A stretch of 64,000 nt of DNA from Lachnospiraceae bacterium (GCA_017480195.1 JAFVBE010000038.1:62001-126000), one strand, 5' to 3'; counted from the first letter of the stretch, positions 17,882 to 27,384 are shown. The notes: generated from the sequence alone by a model not told the origin. Translations and numbers: made by a program.

Positions 17882-17910
17882 AAAAGAAGCGGTTATATAC
17901 CGCTTCTTTT
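17882..17910. terminator. Bidirectional intrinsic terminator after PilZ gene
   Basis: AAAAGAAGCGG-TTATATA-CCGCTTCTTTT is a perfect 11-bp stem with A-tract and T-tract built into the arms, so it can stop transcription from both sides. It separates the convergent PilZ gene (+) and the NifX-like gene (-). Confidence 0.88.
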
Positions 17911-17955
17911 ATATCTGTATCTCTAACAAATATATATTTAATTTGCCCTTTTACA

Positions 17956-18291
17956 TTACAGACTTTCCAGCTTTCCTTCAGCATAAGCATTGACCGCTGC
18001 CTTCGCTCCACCGTCAAAGGTATATATTTTAAAGCCTGCTTTTTTCAGCTCAAGCATAGCCTTCGTGGCGTAATTTCTACATATCAGAACATCCACAGCA
18101 CATTGGGTAAGCTGGTCGATTGCATCAGATAAATTCTTAGGATATAAGGATAAAATCTGTGTGCGGACAACCTTTTTACCATCTACTGCATACACCCAAA
18201 AAGCCTCGCCCTGCTCAAAATTCTGTATCTCACTGCCTGTATATGGCACAGCAACTATTTCACTTGCATATATTCTCTTAATCTTACTCAA
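17956..18291 (-). CDS. Dinitrogenase iron-molybdenum cofactor (NifX/NifB-C)-like protein
   Basis: Cytoplasmic protein of 111 residues with the NifX-like fold: IVAVPYTGSEI at the start, CAVDVLICRNYATKAMLELK in the middle and GFKIYTFDGGAKAAVNAYAEG at the end. Members bind Fe-S or metal clusters. Outside diazotrophs they often accompany Fe-S or feo genes. It is last in the row FeoA-FeoA-FeoB-Cys-rich-HMA-NifX. It therefore probably serves metal handling rather than nitrogen fixation; no nif genes are visible. Confidence 0.8.
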   Translation of the reverse strand: MSKIKRIYASEIVAVPYTGSEIQNFEQGEAFWVYAVDGKKVVRTQILSLYPKNLSDAIDQLTQCAVDVLICRNYATKAMLELKKAGFKIYTFDGGAKAAVNAYAEGKLESL

Positions 18292-18306
18292 ATTAAAAGC
18301 CCTCCG

Positions 18307-18561
18307 TTATCTGCCTAATCCAAATAAGCCTTTCTTCTTATATTCTTCACTTTTGGCATCAGTGCAATGATACCCCATTTCCGAAAGTCCTGCTTCTAAC
18401 TCATCCTTAGCGATAGGTTTTTCACTTATGATAATCGTTTCATTTTTCTTATGTGATGAAGTTACCTTTTTAACATTAAACTTTTTTCTGACCATATCAT
18501 TGATATGAGCCTCACACATATCACACATCATACCATCAACTGTCGCAACCGTCTTATACAT
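18307..18561 (-). CDS. Heavy-metal-associated (HMA) domain protein
   Basis: Single 84-residue HMA domain: TVDGMMCDMCEAHINDMVRK carries the metal-binding CxxC (CDMC), followed by the beta-strand ETIIISEKPI and helix DELEAGLSEMGY. It ends in a short basic tail. Such domains bind soft metal ions and pass them on. It is 15 bp from the NifX-like gene and downstream of the feo cluster. Confidence 0.85.
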   Translation of the reverse strand: MYKTVATVDGMMCDMCEAHINDMVRKKFNVKKVTSSHKKNETIIISEKPIAKDELEAGLSEMGYHCTDAKSEEYKKKGLFGLGR

Positions 18562-18637
18562 ATTATAATCTCCTGAAAATTACTTTATCATTCACAGAAA
18601 TTTAAATTATTGTCTTTAGTCTTGATATATTACTGAT

Positions 18638-18829
18638 TTATTCCTCAGTTTTTTCTTTCCTGCGCTTAACGGTAACGAGTATCTCACCATCTCCGCAGCC
18701 GCTGCATCCGCTGCACGAGCCGCCTTCACAGCCTCCACAGGAAGCCTCCTTCTTATGAGAACGCACTATATCCCATACACACAAGCCTACAATTATTAAA
18801 ATAACGAATATAACTATCGCCTGGCCCAT
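18638..18829 (-). CDS. FeoB-associated Cys-rich membrane protein
   Basis: 63 residues: one N-terminal membrane helix (AIVIFVILIIVGLCVWDIV), a Lys/His stretch, then the Cys/Gly cluster CGGCEGGSCSGCSGCGDG, and a basic tail. This is the small single-pass protein that follows FeoB in many Clostridia. It is thought to bind iron at the transporter mouth or stand in for FeoC. Placement directly downstream of feoB supports this. Confidence 0.88.
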   Translation of the reverse strand: MGQAIVIFVILIIVGLCVWDIVRSHKKEASCGGCEGGSCSGCSGCGDGEILVTVKRRKEKTEE

Positions 18830-18913
18830 AATATCAACTCCAAATCATCATAATACTTCTAAACAATTATTATACTTTTATTAGTATAATATGCAAATTT
18901 TTTATATAGAAAA

Positions 18914-18944
18914 CTACCGGACCCATCAAATGATAAGTCCGGAG
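18914..18944 (-). terminator. Stem-loop between feoB and the Cys-rich gene
   Basis: On the minus strand CCGGAC ... GTCCGG arms enclose 14 nt and are followed by TAGTTTTCTAT. The U-tract is interrupted, so termination may be partial. That would lower expression of the small genes relative to feoB. Confidence 0.5.
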
Positions 18945-18978
18945 TCCTCGTGAGTTAGGCTAAAAATTTATGAGTAAA

Positions 18979-21285
18979 TTATTTTGCTGCATCTACGCTT
19001 GTCACTGCGTGTACTGAATCATCCGGCTTATATCCCTTACGGAATAAGAGATATAAGATAGCTATTACTAATGCAAATGCTACTACAGTACCGAATCCAA
19101 ATACACCATCGGCAATAAGTCTGCCAATCTGATATACGATAAGTGCAAGTACATAAGCCCATAAGCACATATAGCCTATAGCAGCCCATGTCCACTTAGC
19201 ATTGTTCATCTCTCTCTTTATTGCACCCATAGCGGCAAAGCATGGTGCACATAATAAGTTAAATATCATAAATGCAAAAGCGGAAAGCGGAGTATAATCC
19301 TCTGCTACTCTATCCCATATCTGGTCACCGTTTTCTTCAAGTTCTTCTTCGCCGTCCTGATCATCATAATTATAAAGTACACCGAATGTACCTACAACCT
19401 CTTCCTTAGCTACAAGTCCTGTAACAGTTGCAACTGTAGGCTTCCATGAACCGAATCCAAGAGGCTTGAAAATTACAGACACACCATTACCAACCTTAGC
19501 AAGAAGTGAGGCATCCATAGGTGTTACTTCATCTGCATCAATCTCTCCGGCATCGTTTGTTATATCCATCTTATCAGCAATTTTCTCAAGCTCAGCATCT
19601 GTTACTATACTCTCGTCCTCGAAGAGATTGTCAACCATGCCGAAATGTCCGTTTATACTTCCGAAGCTTGAGAAGAACCATATAATTATTGATGAAATCA
19701 CAATAACTGATGAAGCTCTCTTAATGAAGGACCAACCACGCTCCCATGTTGCACGAAGTACATTTCCAACTGATGGTACATGATATGCAGGAAGCTCCAT
19801 AACGAATGGTGCAGGCTCGCCTGCAAATGCCTTAAACTTCTTAAGCATAATTCCTGATATAATAATTGAACCTATACCTATAAAATATGATGAAGCTGCT
19901 ATAGCAGGTGATTCATTGAATATCGCACCTGCGATAAGTCCGATAATCGGAAGCTTAGCACCACAAGGTATGAAGGTTGTAGTCATAATTGTCATCTTAC
20001 GATCACGATCATTCTCGATAGTACGTGAAGCCATAATACCAGGCACACCACATCCTGTAGCTACAAGTACAGGTATGAAACTCTTACCTGAAAGCCCAAA
20101 CTGACGGAAGATACGGTCCATAACGAAAGCCACACGTGACATATAACCGATATCCTCAAGGATTGATAAGAGCAGGAACAATACGAGCATCTGTGGTACG
20201 AAACCGATTACCGCACCAAATCCGGCAACTATACCATCCTGAATAAGACCATACAGCCATGAGTCATCTGCAACATTAAGTGCACTTAAAAGCTTGTCAA
20301 ACAGGTTCGGAACCCACTCGCCAAAGATTACATCATTAGTAAAATCTGTTGCTGCAGTACCGATTGAAACCTTCCAACCGCCCATAGCAATCGCATATAT
20401 AAGGAACATTACAAGTGCGAATATCGGAAGACCTAAGATTCTGTTGGTGACAATCTTATCAATCTTATCTGATACGGTCATCTTGTCAGAGCCCTTTTTC
20501 TTCTTAACTGAACCTGTAATTATCTTGCTGATATAATTATATCTCTCATTAGTAATGATACTCTCGGAATCATCATCAAGTTCCTTCTCAACTGCTACGA
20601 TAGTATCCTCAATACTCTTCTTCTGAGCATCTGAAAGCTTAAGTGACTCTAAAATCTTCTCATCTCTCTCAAATACCTTGATTGCATACCAACGAGCGAG
20701 CTTATCATCTATGCTTCCCTGTATGCTCTCTTTGATTGAACTTACAGCAGTCTCAACCTTTTCTTCAAAGGTTGCAGGTATAGCTACAGTCTTCTTTGAT
20801 TCTACTGCCTTTATAGCTTTCTCTATTGCCGCATCAGTTCCGTCGTTCTTTAACGCACTGATTTCAACAACCTCACAACCTAATTCCTTACTGAGCTTGG
20901 CAGTATCAATCTTATCACCGTTCTTACGAACCAAATCCATCATATTTACAGCCATTACAACAGGAATACCAAGTTCTATAAGCTGTGTTGAAAGATATAA
21001 GTTACGCTCAATATTTGTACCATCAACGATATTAAGTATAGCGTCAGGCTTCTCATTTACGAGATATGTACGTGATACAACCTCCTCCAAGGTGTATGGT
21101 GATAAAGAATAAATACCAGGTAAATCTTGAAGTATTACATCCTTATGCCCCTTTATCTTTCCTTCCTTTTTCTCGACCGTAACACCCGGCCAGTTACCGA
21201 CATACTGATTTGCACCGGTAAGAGCATTAAATAATGTTGTCTTACCACAGTTAGGATTGCCGGCAAGTGCAATCTTAATTGACAT
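18979..21285 (-). CDS. feoB: Ferrous iron transporter FeoB
   Basis: 768-residue membrane GTPase for Fe(II) uptake. The N-terminal G domain has G1 GNPNCGKTTLFNALTG, G3 LQDLPGIYSLSP and G4 VMAVNMMDLV. A GDI-like helical region runs to about 270. Membrane domains with the FeoB core segments ALVMFLIYAIAMGGW and VLVATGCGVPGIMAS (Cys in the gate) follow, then a C-terminal Ser/Cys-containing segment LCAPCFAAMGAIKREM. The length is normal. It lies downstream of two feoA genes and is probably repressed with them through the operators at 21.85 and 21.93 kb. Confidence 0.97.
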   Translation of the reverse strand: MSIKIALAGNPNCGKTTLFNALTGANQYVGNWPGVTVEKKEGKIKGHKDVILQDLPGIYSLSPYTLEEVVSRTYLVNEKPDAILNIVDGTNIERNLYLSTQLIELGIPVVMAVNMMDLVRKNGDKIDTAKLSKELGCEVVEISALKNDGTDAAIEKAIKAVESKKTVAIPATFEEKVETAVSSIKESIQGSIDDKLARWYAIKVFERDEKILESLKLSDAQKKSIEDTIVAVEKELDDDSESIITNERYNYISKIITGSVKKKKGSDKMTVSDKIDKIVTNRILGLPIFALVMFLIYAIAMGGWKVSIGTAATDFTNDVIFGEWVPNLFDKLLSALNVADDSWLYGLIQDGIVAGFGAVIGFVPQMLVLFLLLSILEDIGYMSRVAFVMDRIFRQFGLSGKSFIPVLVATGCGVPGIMASRTIENDRDRKMTIMTTTFIPCGAKLPIIGLIAGAIFNESPAIAASSYFIGIGSIIISGIMLKKFKAFAGEPAPFVMELPAYHVPSVGNVLRATWERGWSFIKRASSVIVISSIIIWFFSSFGSINGHFGMVDNLFEDESIVTDAELEKIADKMDITNDAGEIDADEVTPMDASLLAKVGNGVSVIFKPLGFGSWKPTVATVTGLVAKEEVVGTFGVLYNYDDQDGEEELEENGDQIWDRVAEDYTPLSAFAFMIFNLLCAPCFAAMGAIKREMNNAKWTWAAIGYMCLWAYVLALIVYQIGRLIADGVFGFGTVVAFALVIAILYLLFRKGYKPDDSVHAVTSVDAAK

Positions 21286-21337
21286 TTTTTATATTTCTCC
21301 TTTCAAAATCACTAAAAGCCGTAGGATAATCCATAGA

Positions 21338-21556
21338 TTATTCAACAACTATCATTTCTGCATCAGCTTTACGAACTGAAAGCTCGTAGCCACGCACAGT
21401 AAGCTCCATAGGATCACCTAAAGGTGCAACTTTACGAACGTAAATTTCAACGCCCTTTGTAATGCCCATATCCATGATACGGCGTCTAACCGGTCCTTCA
21501 CCTGTCACCTTAACAACCTTAACAGATTCGCCGACCTTAACATCCTTGAGTACCAT
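21338..21556 (-). CDS. feoA: FeoA-like SH3-fold protein (second copy)
   Basis: 72-residue cytosolic FeoA: VGESVKVVKVTGEGPVRRRI, MDMGITKGVEIYVRKVAPLG, then DPMELTVRGYELSVRKADAE. The MDMG-x-T-x-G turn and the DPxE core are FeoA signatures. FeoA regulates FeoB GTPase and transport. It lies 52 bp upstream of feoB and downstream of another feoA-like gene. Confidence 0.92.
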   Translation of the reverse strand: MVLKDVKVGESVKVVKVTGEGPVRRRIMDMGITKGVEIYVRKVAPLGDPMELTVRGYELSVRKADAEMIVVE

Positions 21557-21605
21557 CTTTGTTCCTCCTTGTAATATTTAAAGATAATTTTAAACCATAA
21601 TCTCA

Positions 21606-21818
21606 CTATACCATTATCTTATTAGCCAATTCCTTACTAAGCGCGATACTTGCGCCCTTGACCTTAACTATCATATTCTGTCCAACTTTAGAAACAACAG
21701 TTATCTTACTTCCCACACTAAAACCTAAATCGGCGAGATGCTGTCTAACTTCTTTTGTTCCCGCAAGTCTTACTATCTCTTTTTCTTCTCTTTCGTCTGC
21801 AAATGTAAGCGGCATCAT
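21606..21818 (-). CDS. feoA: FeoA-like SH3-fold protein (first gene of feo operon)
   Basis: About 70 residues: MMPLTFADEREEKEIVRLAG, then LADLGFSVGSKITVVSKVGQ and a closing IALSKELANKIMV. This is the clostridial FeoA variant that begins MMPL. The start at 21818 is chosen because GGAGGGG immediately precedes the two adjacent ATG codons; the upstream Met at 21830 would place the ribosome site inside the gene. It is the first gene behind the palindromic operators. A tandem feoA pair is common in this group and suggests distinct partners. Confidence 0.9.
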   Translation of the reverse strand: MMPLTFADEREEKEIVRLAGTKEVRQHLADLGFSVGSKITVVSKVGQNMIVKVKGASIALSKELANKIMV

Positions 21819-21852
21819 TATCCCCTCCATTTCTACTATATGAATATAAATT

Positions 21853-21872
21853 GTTAGTTATGATGAACTAAC
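21853..21872. promoter_or_regulatory. Operator-like palindrome 1 upstream of feo operon
   Basis: GTTAGTT-ATGATG-AACTAAC is a perfect 7-bp inverted repeat with 6-bp spacer, 35 bp before the first feoA start. The TTAG...CTAA shape fits DtxR/IdeR/MntR-family metal repressors. A second copy lies 81 bp away. Confidence 0.7.
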
Positions 21873-21933
21873 TATATCTTCAAAAAAATTAGAATTGCAT
21901 AAAAGCTATTCTATAAAAAGATAAAAGCCAAAA

Positions 21934-21951
21934 TTAGTTACAATAAACTAA
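21934..21951. promoter_or_regulatory. Operator-like palindrome 2 upstream of feo operon
   Basis: TTAGTT-ACAATA-AACTAA, a perfect 6-bp inverted repeat with the same spacer length and half-site as palindrome 1. The two sites flank the stretch in which the feo promoter must lie, which suggests metal-dependent repression by a dimeric regulator. The regulator gene is not in this window. Confidence 0.68.
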
Positions 21952-21987
21952 CTTCGGCTAATATTATATGCCCGTATTCAACAAAAG

Positions 21988-22833
21988 TCAACATTTATTT
22001 TCATCAAAGTATTCTTTTAATGCCTTCTCCCACTCTGCGAACTTAAAATCCGTAGTAAGTCTTAACATATAATTATCAAGAACTGAGTATGCAGGTCTTT
22101 TGGCAGGAGTAGGATAATCTTCTGTACGAAGCCTGTTCACCTTTACATCCATACCGGCATATTCAAATATCTTCTCTGCAAAATCCGCCCATGAACAGTA
22201 TCCTTCACATGTTCCATGGAATACCCCGTAATTATCTGTCGGCTCAAGTACATGGATTGCTTTTGCAAGTTCCTTTGCACTTGTAGGCGATCCTATCTGG
22301 TCAGCCACAACTCCGACCTCGCCCTTTTCTTTACCAAGATTAATCATGGTTTTCACAAAATTCTTACCATCTCCATACAACCACGCAGTTCTAACTATGA
22401 AGAATTTCTTGGCAAACTGCTTTACAAAATTCTCCCCCTCGAGCTTCGTCTTACCATACGCTCCAAGCGGTGCCACAGGTGCAAATTCATCATAAGGTAA
22501 ACTTGCTGTTCCATCGAATACATAATCAGTCGAGACATGTATAAGCTTCGCATCTATTGCCGTTGCGGCAATGCTCAGGTTTCTCGGACCTATGGCATTT
22601 ATCTTGTAAGCAAGGTCCCACTGGGACTCGCATAAATTTACATTTGTATGAGCAGCACAGTTAATAATCACATCAGGCTTCCTATCATTGACAAAATCCG
22701 TAACAGCCTTAATATCTGTTATATCAAGCTCTGCCACATCTGTATTGATAAGCTCTGCCGCTTCATTTTCATACTCCTTATTTATTGCTCTTCCAAGCTG
22801 ACCATTGCAGCCTGTTACCAGAATTTTCTTCAT
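21988..22833 (-). CDS. rfbD: dTDP-4-dehydrorhamnose reductase
   Basis: NAD(P)H-dependent last step of dTDP-L-rhamnose synthesis. 281 residues with a Rossmann start ILVTGCNGQLGRAINKEYEN, an NCAAHTNVNLCESQ segment, the short-chain reductase site VSTDYVFDGTA, and YGKTKLEGE (catalytic Tyr and Lys). The RTAWLYGDGKNFVKTM stretch is typical of RfbD. It is 1 bp from the sugar transferase gene upstream, so the two probably serve one cell-surface polysaccharide. Confidence 0.93.
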   Translation of the reverse strand: MKKILVTGCNGQLGRAINKEYENEAAELINTDVAELDITDIKAVTDFVNDRKPDVIINCAAHTNVNLCESQWDLAYKINAIGPRNLSIAATAIDAKLIHVSTDYVFDGTASLPYDEFAPVAPLGAYGKTKLEGENFVKQFAKKFFIVRTAWLYGDGKNFVKTMINLGKEKGEVGVVADQIGSPTSAKELAKAIHVLEPTDNYGVFHGTCEGYCSWADFAEKIFEYAGMDVKVNRLRTEDYPTPAKRPAYSVLDNYMLRLTTDFKFAEWEKALKEYFDENKC

Positions 22834-22834
22834 T

Positions 22835-24259
22835 TTAATCTTCCACCTTTTTATTTAATTCTTCTTCTATTATCTCTGCGCTTATTGCAGTATCCTCGCT
22901 GTATTCCTTAAATACCATTTCCTCGTCCTTAAACGCCTCCGTGCTGTCTCTCTTAAGTAATACAATAAAGGTCTGAAATAAAAGTTTTATATCAAGCCAC
23001 ATACTGTATTCTTCAATATACATAAGGTCAAGTATCAGCTTGTCTCTTGGCGAAGTATTATACTTCCCCGCAATCTGAGCATGTCCTGTAATTCCCGCCT
23101 TGACTCTTAATCTGTATTCAAAGGCAGGAAGCATAGATGTGTAATTAAATATATTTGCAAGCATTTCAGGTCTTGGTCCAACCACACTCATATCTCCCTT
23201 TAATACATTAAAGAACTGGGGCAGTTCATCTATACGGTATTTGCGTAAAACGCGACCAACCTTTGTAACTCTTTCATCATCTTCTATCGCCGAGTAATTC
23301 TCTACATCTTCGCGCATAGTTCGCAATTTATATACAGAGAATATCTTTCCATTCCTTGTAGCCCTATTCTGCTTGAATATAATACTTCCTTTATCCTCTA
23401 TCTTAATTAATATTGCAGATATAAGAAGCAGCGGTGAGGTTATAACAAGCGCAATAACCGATATTATTATATCCTCTATCCTCTTTACCGCCCTTTGCTC
23501 CAAAGTAAGTCCCTTAGAATAATTTCCATACATGGAAAGATCATCTAATAATATATGATGTGAATTCTTCTCAACCACATCATGCATATCAGGATTGAAA
23601 TAAACATTTTTCATATTCTGATAACAGAATTCTATGATATCAGTACGCTCCTTAATCGGTACATCGTATATGAATATAGTGTCGTGAGTCGTTATATATT
23701 TTTTCAATTCCTTGTCATGATAGTCTGCTATAAGATTAATCTTATATTGGAGTTTGTATTTCCTGATACCTCTTATAACCTCATTCAGACTTCTCTGCGA
23801 CGATGTAATAATCAGACACTTCTCGGGCTCATAAATCATAAAATATAATTTATTACCACCATATGCAAATATCCATATTATGATATACTGTATAGCCAAT
23901 ATTGGTATCAGTAAAAAAGGCTGTTCAACCACAAAAGATTTGTTATTTGAAGCATTCGTATTCATTATTGACAGCATAAGCAATGTAAGCAAATCAGTGA
24001 ATATTGATGCCAGAAATAACGAATGTACTATAGGTCTGCTCTTTCTCTTGCCTATATCATATCGTCCGTATATATTTGCAAACATATATGATACAACTAT
24101 ATATGTAGCAATCGTTACAGCAGATGTTCTTGAAATATTGAACAACTGCCAGTTAGACCTTGCATACATACCATAAAATACAAAAAATAGCAGAAAATTA
24201 AGTGCAAACCTTATTATAAATAATATACTTGTTTCTAATTTCCTAAGTTTTCTCTTCAT
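22835..24259 (-). CDS. Exopolysaccharide initiating sugar-phosphate transferase (WcaJ/WbaP type)
   Basis: Polyprenyl-phosphate sugar-1-phosphate transferase of 474 residues that starts a surface polysaccharide repeat unit. About four N-terminal helices lie within residues 10-125, then a soluble CoA-binding-like domain. A reentrant helix (IIISVIALVITSPLLLISAI) precedes the catalytic domain with KQNRATRNGKIFSVYKLRTM, YRIDELPQFFNVLKGDMSVV and GPRPEM. All catalytic landmarks are visible. It is followed directly by rfbD. The sugar is not readable. Confidence 0.92.
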   Translation of the reverse strand: MKRKLRKLETSILFIIRFALNFLLFFVFYGMYARSNWQLFNISRTSAVTIATYIVVSYMFANIYGRYDIGKRKSRPIVHSLFLASIFTDLLTLLMLSIMNTNASNNKSFVVEQPFLLIPILAIQYIIIWIFAYGGNKLYFMIYEPEKCLIITSSQRSLNEVIRGIRKYKLQYKINLIADYHDKELKKYITTHDTIFIYDVPIKERTDIIEFCYQNMKNVYFNPDMHDVVEKNSHHILLDDLSMYGNYSKGLTLEQRAVKRIEDIIISVIALVITSPLLLISAILIKIEDKGSIIFKQNRATRNGKIFSVYKLRTMREDVENYSAIEDDERVTKVGRVLRKYRIDELPQFFNVLKGDMSVVGPRPEMLANIFNYTSMLPAFEYRLRVKAGITGHAQIAGKYNTSPRDKLILDLMYIEEYSMWLDIKLLFQTFIVLLKRDSTEAFKDEEMVFKEYSEDTAISAEIIEEELNKKVED

Positions 24260-24279
24260 AATTATCCTTTGGATATTTA

Positions 24280-25635
24280 TTAAATCTCATATCCCTTTTC
24301 TTTTATAACATTAACAATCTTACCTACACATTCCTTACATATTTCATCTGTCTTCGCCTCTACCATAACTCTAATAAGAGGTTCTGTACCACTTTCACGA
24401 AGAAGAACTCTACCATCATCACCAAGTGTTTCTTCAACTTCACTTGCTACCGCCAGAACATCAACATCGCCCATAACCTCAGGCTTACTCTTCACCTTCA
24501 CATTTACAAGAAGCTGTGGGTATATCGTAAGGCCTCTTGAAAGCTCTGACATAGCACATTTGCCCTCAACCATGACCTCCATAAGCTTAAGCGAGGTAAG
24601 CACTCCATCACCGGTTCTTGCATTCTTGGCAAATATTATATGGCCACTCTGTTCTCCCCCCAGCATATAGCCCTTATCCATCATGCATTCGTATACATAT
24701 TTATCTCCGACAGCAGTTTTCTCGTATTTTATTCCTTCTGCATCAAACGCCTTATAAAGACCAAGATTGGACATAACCGTCGTCACTACTGTGTCATTAG
24801 CAAGATGTCCTCTGGCTCGAAGATACTTGCCACATATGTATAGTATATGGTCTCCGTCAACGATGTCACCTTTCTCATCAACCGCCAAACATCTGTCTGC
24901 ATCGCCATCATATGCAAAGCCCACATCAAGACCGTTATCTACTACATATTTCTGCAGAATTTCTATATGTGTAGAACCACAATTGTCATTTATATTGGTT
25001 CCGTCAGGCTGATTATTTATAACATATGTCTTAGCACCTAACGCATCGAATACAGCCTTGGCAATAGTTGATGCCGCGCCATTAGAACAGTCAAGTCCCA
25101 CCTTAAGATTCTTGAATGCCCTTGTAGGAAGAGTCATAAGATATCCTATGTATCTGTTTCTTCCCATTGAATAATCCGTAGTTCTTCCGATTTTATCCTT
25201 AGTCGCAAATGGTATCTCCGGAAGCTCACCGTCGATGTATTTCTCTATCTCGTCTTCCACAGCAGCATCCATCTTCGCACCGTGTGAATTAATTATCTTT
25301 ATTCCATTATCATAATACGGATTGTGGCTTGCAGAAATCATTATGCCACAATCAAACTCATCTGAGCGCACTATATAAGATACACTCGGAGTAGGTGTTA
25401 CATGCATAAGGTACACATCTGCACCGCTTGAAGTCAGTCCTGCAACAAGCGAATATTCAAACATATAGCTTGAGCGTCTTGTATCTTTGCCGATTACAAT
25501 CCTTGCTCTGTCATCATCTTTTTTGTCTTTTCCAAAATAATATCCAAGATATCTTCCAACCTTGTATGCGTGTTCAACCGTTAAATCGACATTAGCCTCT
25601 CCCCTGAAGCCGTCTGTTCCAAAATATTTACCCAT
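24280..25635 (-). CDS. glmM: Phosphoglucosamine mutase
   Basis: Converts glucosamine-6-phosphate to glucosamine-1-phosphate for peptidoglycan. About 451 residues. Start chosen at MGKYFGTDGFRGEANVDLT (25635), the normal N-terminus; the reading frame is open further upstream but has no family homology there. The catalytic serine loop is GIMISASHNPYYDNGIKI, the metal loop is AYDGDADRCL, the sugar-binding loop is GGEQSGHI, and the phosphate loop RESGTEPLIRVMVE is at the C-terminus. An AAGGAG lies 11 nt before the ATG. Confidence 0.95.
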   Translation of the reverse strand: MGKYFGTDGFRGEANVDLTVEHAYKVGRYLGYYFGKDKKDDDRARIVIGKDTRRSSYMFEYSLVAGLTSSGADVYLMHVTPTPSVSYIVRSDEFDCGIMISASHNPYYDNGIKIINSHGAKMDAAVEDEIEKYIDGELPEIPFATKDKIGRTTDYSMGRNRYIGYLMTLPTRAFKNLKVGLDCSNGAASTIAKAVFDALGAKTYVINNQPDGTNINDNCGSTHIEILQKYVVDNGLDVGFAYDGDADRCLAVDEKGDIVDGDHILYICGKYLRARGHLANDTVVTTVMSNLGLYKAFDAEGIKYEKTAVGDKYVYECMMDKGYMLGGEQSGHIIFAKNARTGDGVLTSLKLMEVMVEGKCAMSELSRGLTIYPQLLVNVKVKSKPEVMGDVDVLAVASEVEETLGDDGRVLLRESGTEPLIRVMVEAKTDEICKECVGKIVNVIKEKGYEI

Positions 25636-25703
25636 TACAGTAAATAACTCCTTTCGACACAATATAACATTATAATTATACGGCAAATTATGGAAATTGT
25701 AAA

Positions 25704-25743
25704 GAAAAAGCCCTATTAACGACATTATATGCGTATAATAGGG
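25704..25743 (-). terminator. Intrinsic terminator after the lipid kinase gene
   Basis: On the minus strand CCCTATTA ... TAATAGGG is an 8-bp stem followed by CTTTTTC. It lies just after the diacylglycerol-kinase-like gene and before glmM, so glmM probably has its own promoter. Confidence 0.75.
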
Positions 25744-25757
25744 TTTTAATTCATGTT

Positions 25758-26738
25758 CTAATCCCATCCATCCTCAAAGTCATCGCCATATTCTGCAAAT
25801 GTACTCTCGTCACTTTCATCCGCTTCATCAAGTGTATATTCACCGTCAAGGCAAAGCTTGAGGATTTTTTGATGGTTTATTATTTCTACCTCTGTATGAG
25901 CTCCGCCGAACTCACCATCCAGAGTCCACTTTATCTCTTCATCTGATTTTATCACTACTCTCGAAGCCTTGGTTATAAAAAAGATTTCATCCCTATCTTC
26001 GATATTATTTGTAAGCACCTGCATAAGTATTCTCTGAACATCTGTTGCATTTTCGGGCTTTCTCACCAACAGGCAGTCAAACTTTCCATCATCAAGTACA
26101 ACATGCTTACTACCCCTTAATCTGAAACCTCCGACAGACAGAGAATTGGTAACCATTCCAAATATAAATTCTCCCGATACAGTCTTACCGTCGAAATCCG
26201 CTTCAATATTATATGCTTTGATATTAGCTAAATCCTTGATACCCTCGACTACATAAGCGGCATGCCCCATCACTTTCTTAAGTGACTGGTCTGTGCTGTA
26301 GGATACCTCGGTAAACACTCCAAACGAAGCAATATAAATGAAATACTTATCAGCAAACTGTCCGACATCAAGGCACTTTGGACTTCCATTTACTATATCT
26401 TGTGCAGCCTGTATCTTATTAGTCGGTATTTTTACGGTCCTTGCAAAATCATTTGTTGAGCCACAGGGTATATATCCAAGCGGCACCTTGTTATCTCCCA
26501 TCTGCATATAACCGCTTACTGTGTTTTCAAGCGTTCCATCACCACCTGCGCAGACTATCAAATCGTATTTCGAGCCGTCAGCTATAACCTTTCGTTCTGC
26601 ATCTCCAGCGTCCTTAGTAGGATAGACATCTACCTCATAGCCTGCCTTCGAAAATATCATTATAATCTCAAATAATGAATCCTTTATTGCAGTCCTGCCC
26701 GCATTCGGATTAATTATGAACAGTAGTCTTTTTTCCAA
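25758..26738 (-). CDS. Diacylglycerol kinase-family lipid kinase (YegS/BmrU/DgkB-like)
   Basis: About 326 residues. The start is taken as TTG at 26738 ([14 protein letters not shown]), because GGAGG stands 6 nt upstream and homology begins there. The ATP/substrate site is [17 protein letters not shown], then [16 protein letters not shown], both strong DAGK-catalytic motifs. The C-terminal half has [12 protein letters not shown] and DGEFGG. The C-terminus adds an acidic tail ([16 protein letters not shown]) that is not usual. It overlaps the end of queC by 29 bp, implying coupled translation. The lipid substrate may be diacylglycerol or another lipid. Confidence 0.9.
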   Translation of the reverse strand: MEKRLLFIINPNAGRTAIKDSLFEIIMIFSKAGYEVDVYPTKDAGDAERKVIADGSKYDLIVCAGGDGTLENTVSGYMQMGDNKVPLGYIPCGSTNDFARTVKIPTNKIQAAQDIVNGSPKCLDVGQFADKYFIYIASFGVFTEVSYSTDQSLKKVMGHAAYVVEGIKDLANIKAYNIEADFDGKTVSGEFIFGMVTNSLSVGGFRLRGSKHVVLDDGKFDCLLVRKPENATDVQRILMQVLTNNIEDRDEIFFITKASRVVIKSDEEIKWTLDGEFGGAHTEVEIINHQKILKLCLDGEYTLDEADESDESTFAEYGDDFEDGWD

Positions 26739-27384
26739 GATATGCCTCCAGTCCCCTCTTACGAAGCTTACAAGCAGGGCAATCTCCACAGCCATCCCCC
26801 ATCACTCCGTTGTAACAGGTAAGAGTCTTATTCCTTACTAAATTAAATCCCCCCAGCTTATCCGCCAGCTCCCATGTAGCTTCCTTGTCAATCCACATAA
26901 GAGGCGTGATTATGTCAAACTCATAATCCATCGCAAGATTAAGCGTTACATTCATCGACTTTATAAATATATCTCTGCAATCAGGATAGCCCGAGAAATC
27001 ACTCTGTGATACTCCCGTTATTATATCACTTATTCCCTTTTGCTTCGCAAATATTGCTCCGAATAATATGAACACCATATTCCTGCCATCTACAAATGAA
27101 TTAGGCGGAGTGCCGTCCTCAGGTGCAGAGGTATCAACCTCTATATCACTTCTCGTAAGTGAATTCGGAGCGAGCTGATTAAGCAGGTTCATATCAAGTA
27201 TATGATGCTCGACACCAAGCTCATCACATATTTTTTTCGCACAGTCAAGTTCCTTTTTGTGCTTCTGATTATAGTCAAAGGATATTGCATAAACCTTTTT
27301 ATATTCTTTCTTCGCCCACAGCAGACAGGTTGTGCTGTCCTGACCTCCGCTGAATATTACGACGGCTTCATCTTTGTTTTTCAT
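26710..27384 (-). CDS. queC: 7-cyano-7-deazaguanine synthase QueC
   Basis: ATP-dependent conversion of carboxydeazaguanine to preQ0 in queuosine biosynthesis. 224 residues from the start at 27384, which has AAGGAG 8 nt upstream. The PP-loop is [18 protein letters not shown], followed by [20 protein letters not shown]. The zinc site is the C-terminal cluster [20 protein letters not shown] (Cys at four positions). It is separated from folE, its pathway partner, by a 160-bp inverted-repeat element. Confidence 0.95.
   Translation of the reverse strand: MKNKDEAVVIFSGGQDSTTCLLWAKKEYKKVYAISFDYNQKHKKELDCAKKICDELGVEHHILDMNLLNQLAPNSLTRSDIEVDTSAPEDGTPPNSFVDGRNMVFILFGAIFAKQKGISDIITGVSQSDFSGYPDCRDIFIKSMNVTLNLAMDYEFDIITPLMWIDKEATWELADKLGGFNLVRNKTLTCYNGVMGDGCGDCPACKLRKRGLEAYLGKKTTVHN

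Noticed and set aside
18979..18998. Nitrogen-fixation context suggested by the NifX-like gene
   Set aside because: No other nif gene is present. The neighbours are Feo components, so metal handling is the better explanation.
25636..25767. Longer N-terminus for GlmM
   Set aside because: Family homology starts at MGKYFGTDGFRG. The upstream codons overlap the terminator and the end of the lipid kinase gene.
26739..26795. GTG/ATG start upstream for the lipid kinase
   Set aside because: The added residues come from the queC reading region in another frame. GGAGG is placed for the TTG at 26738, where homology begins.
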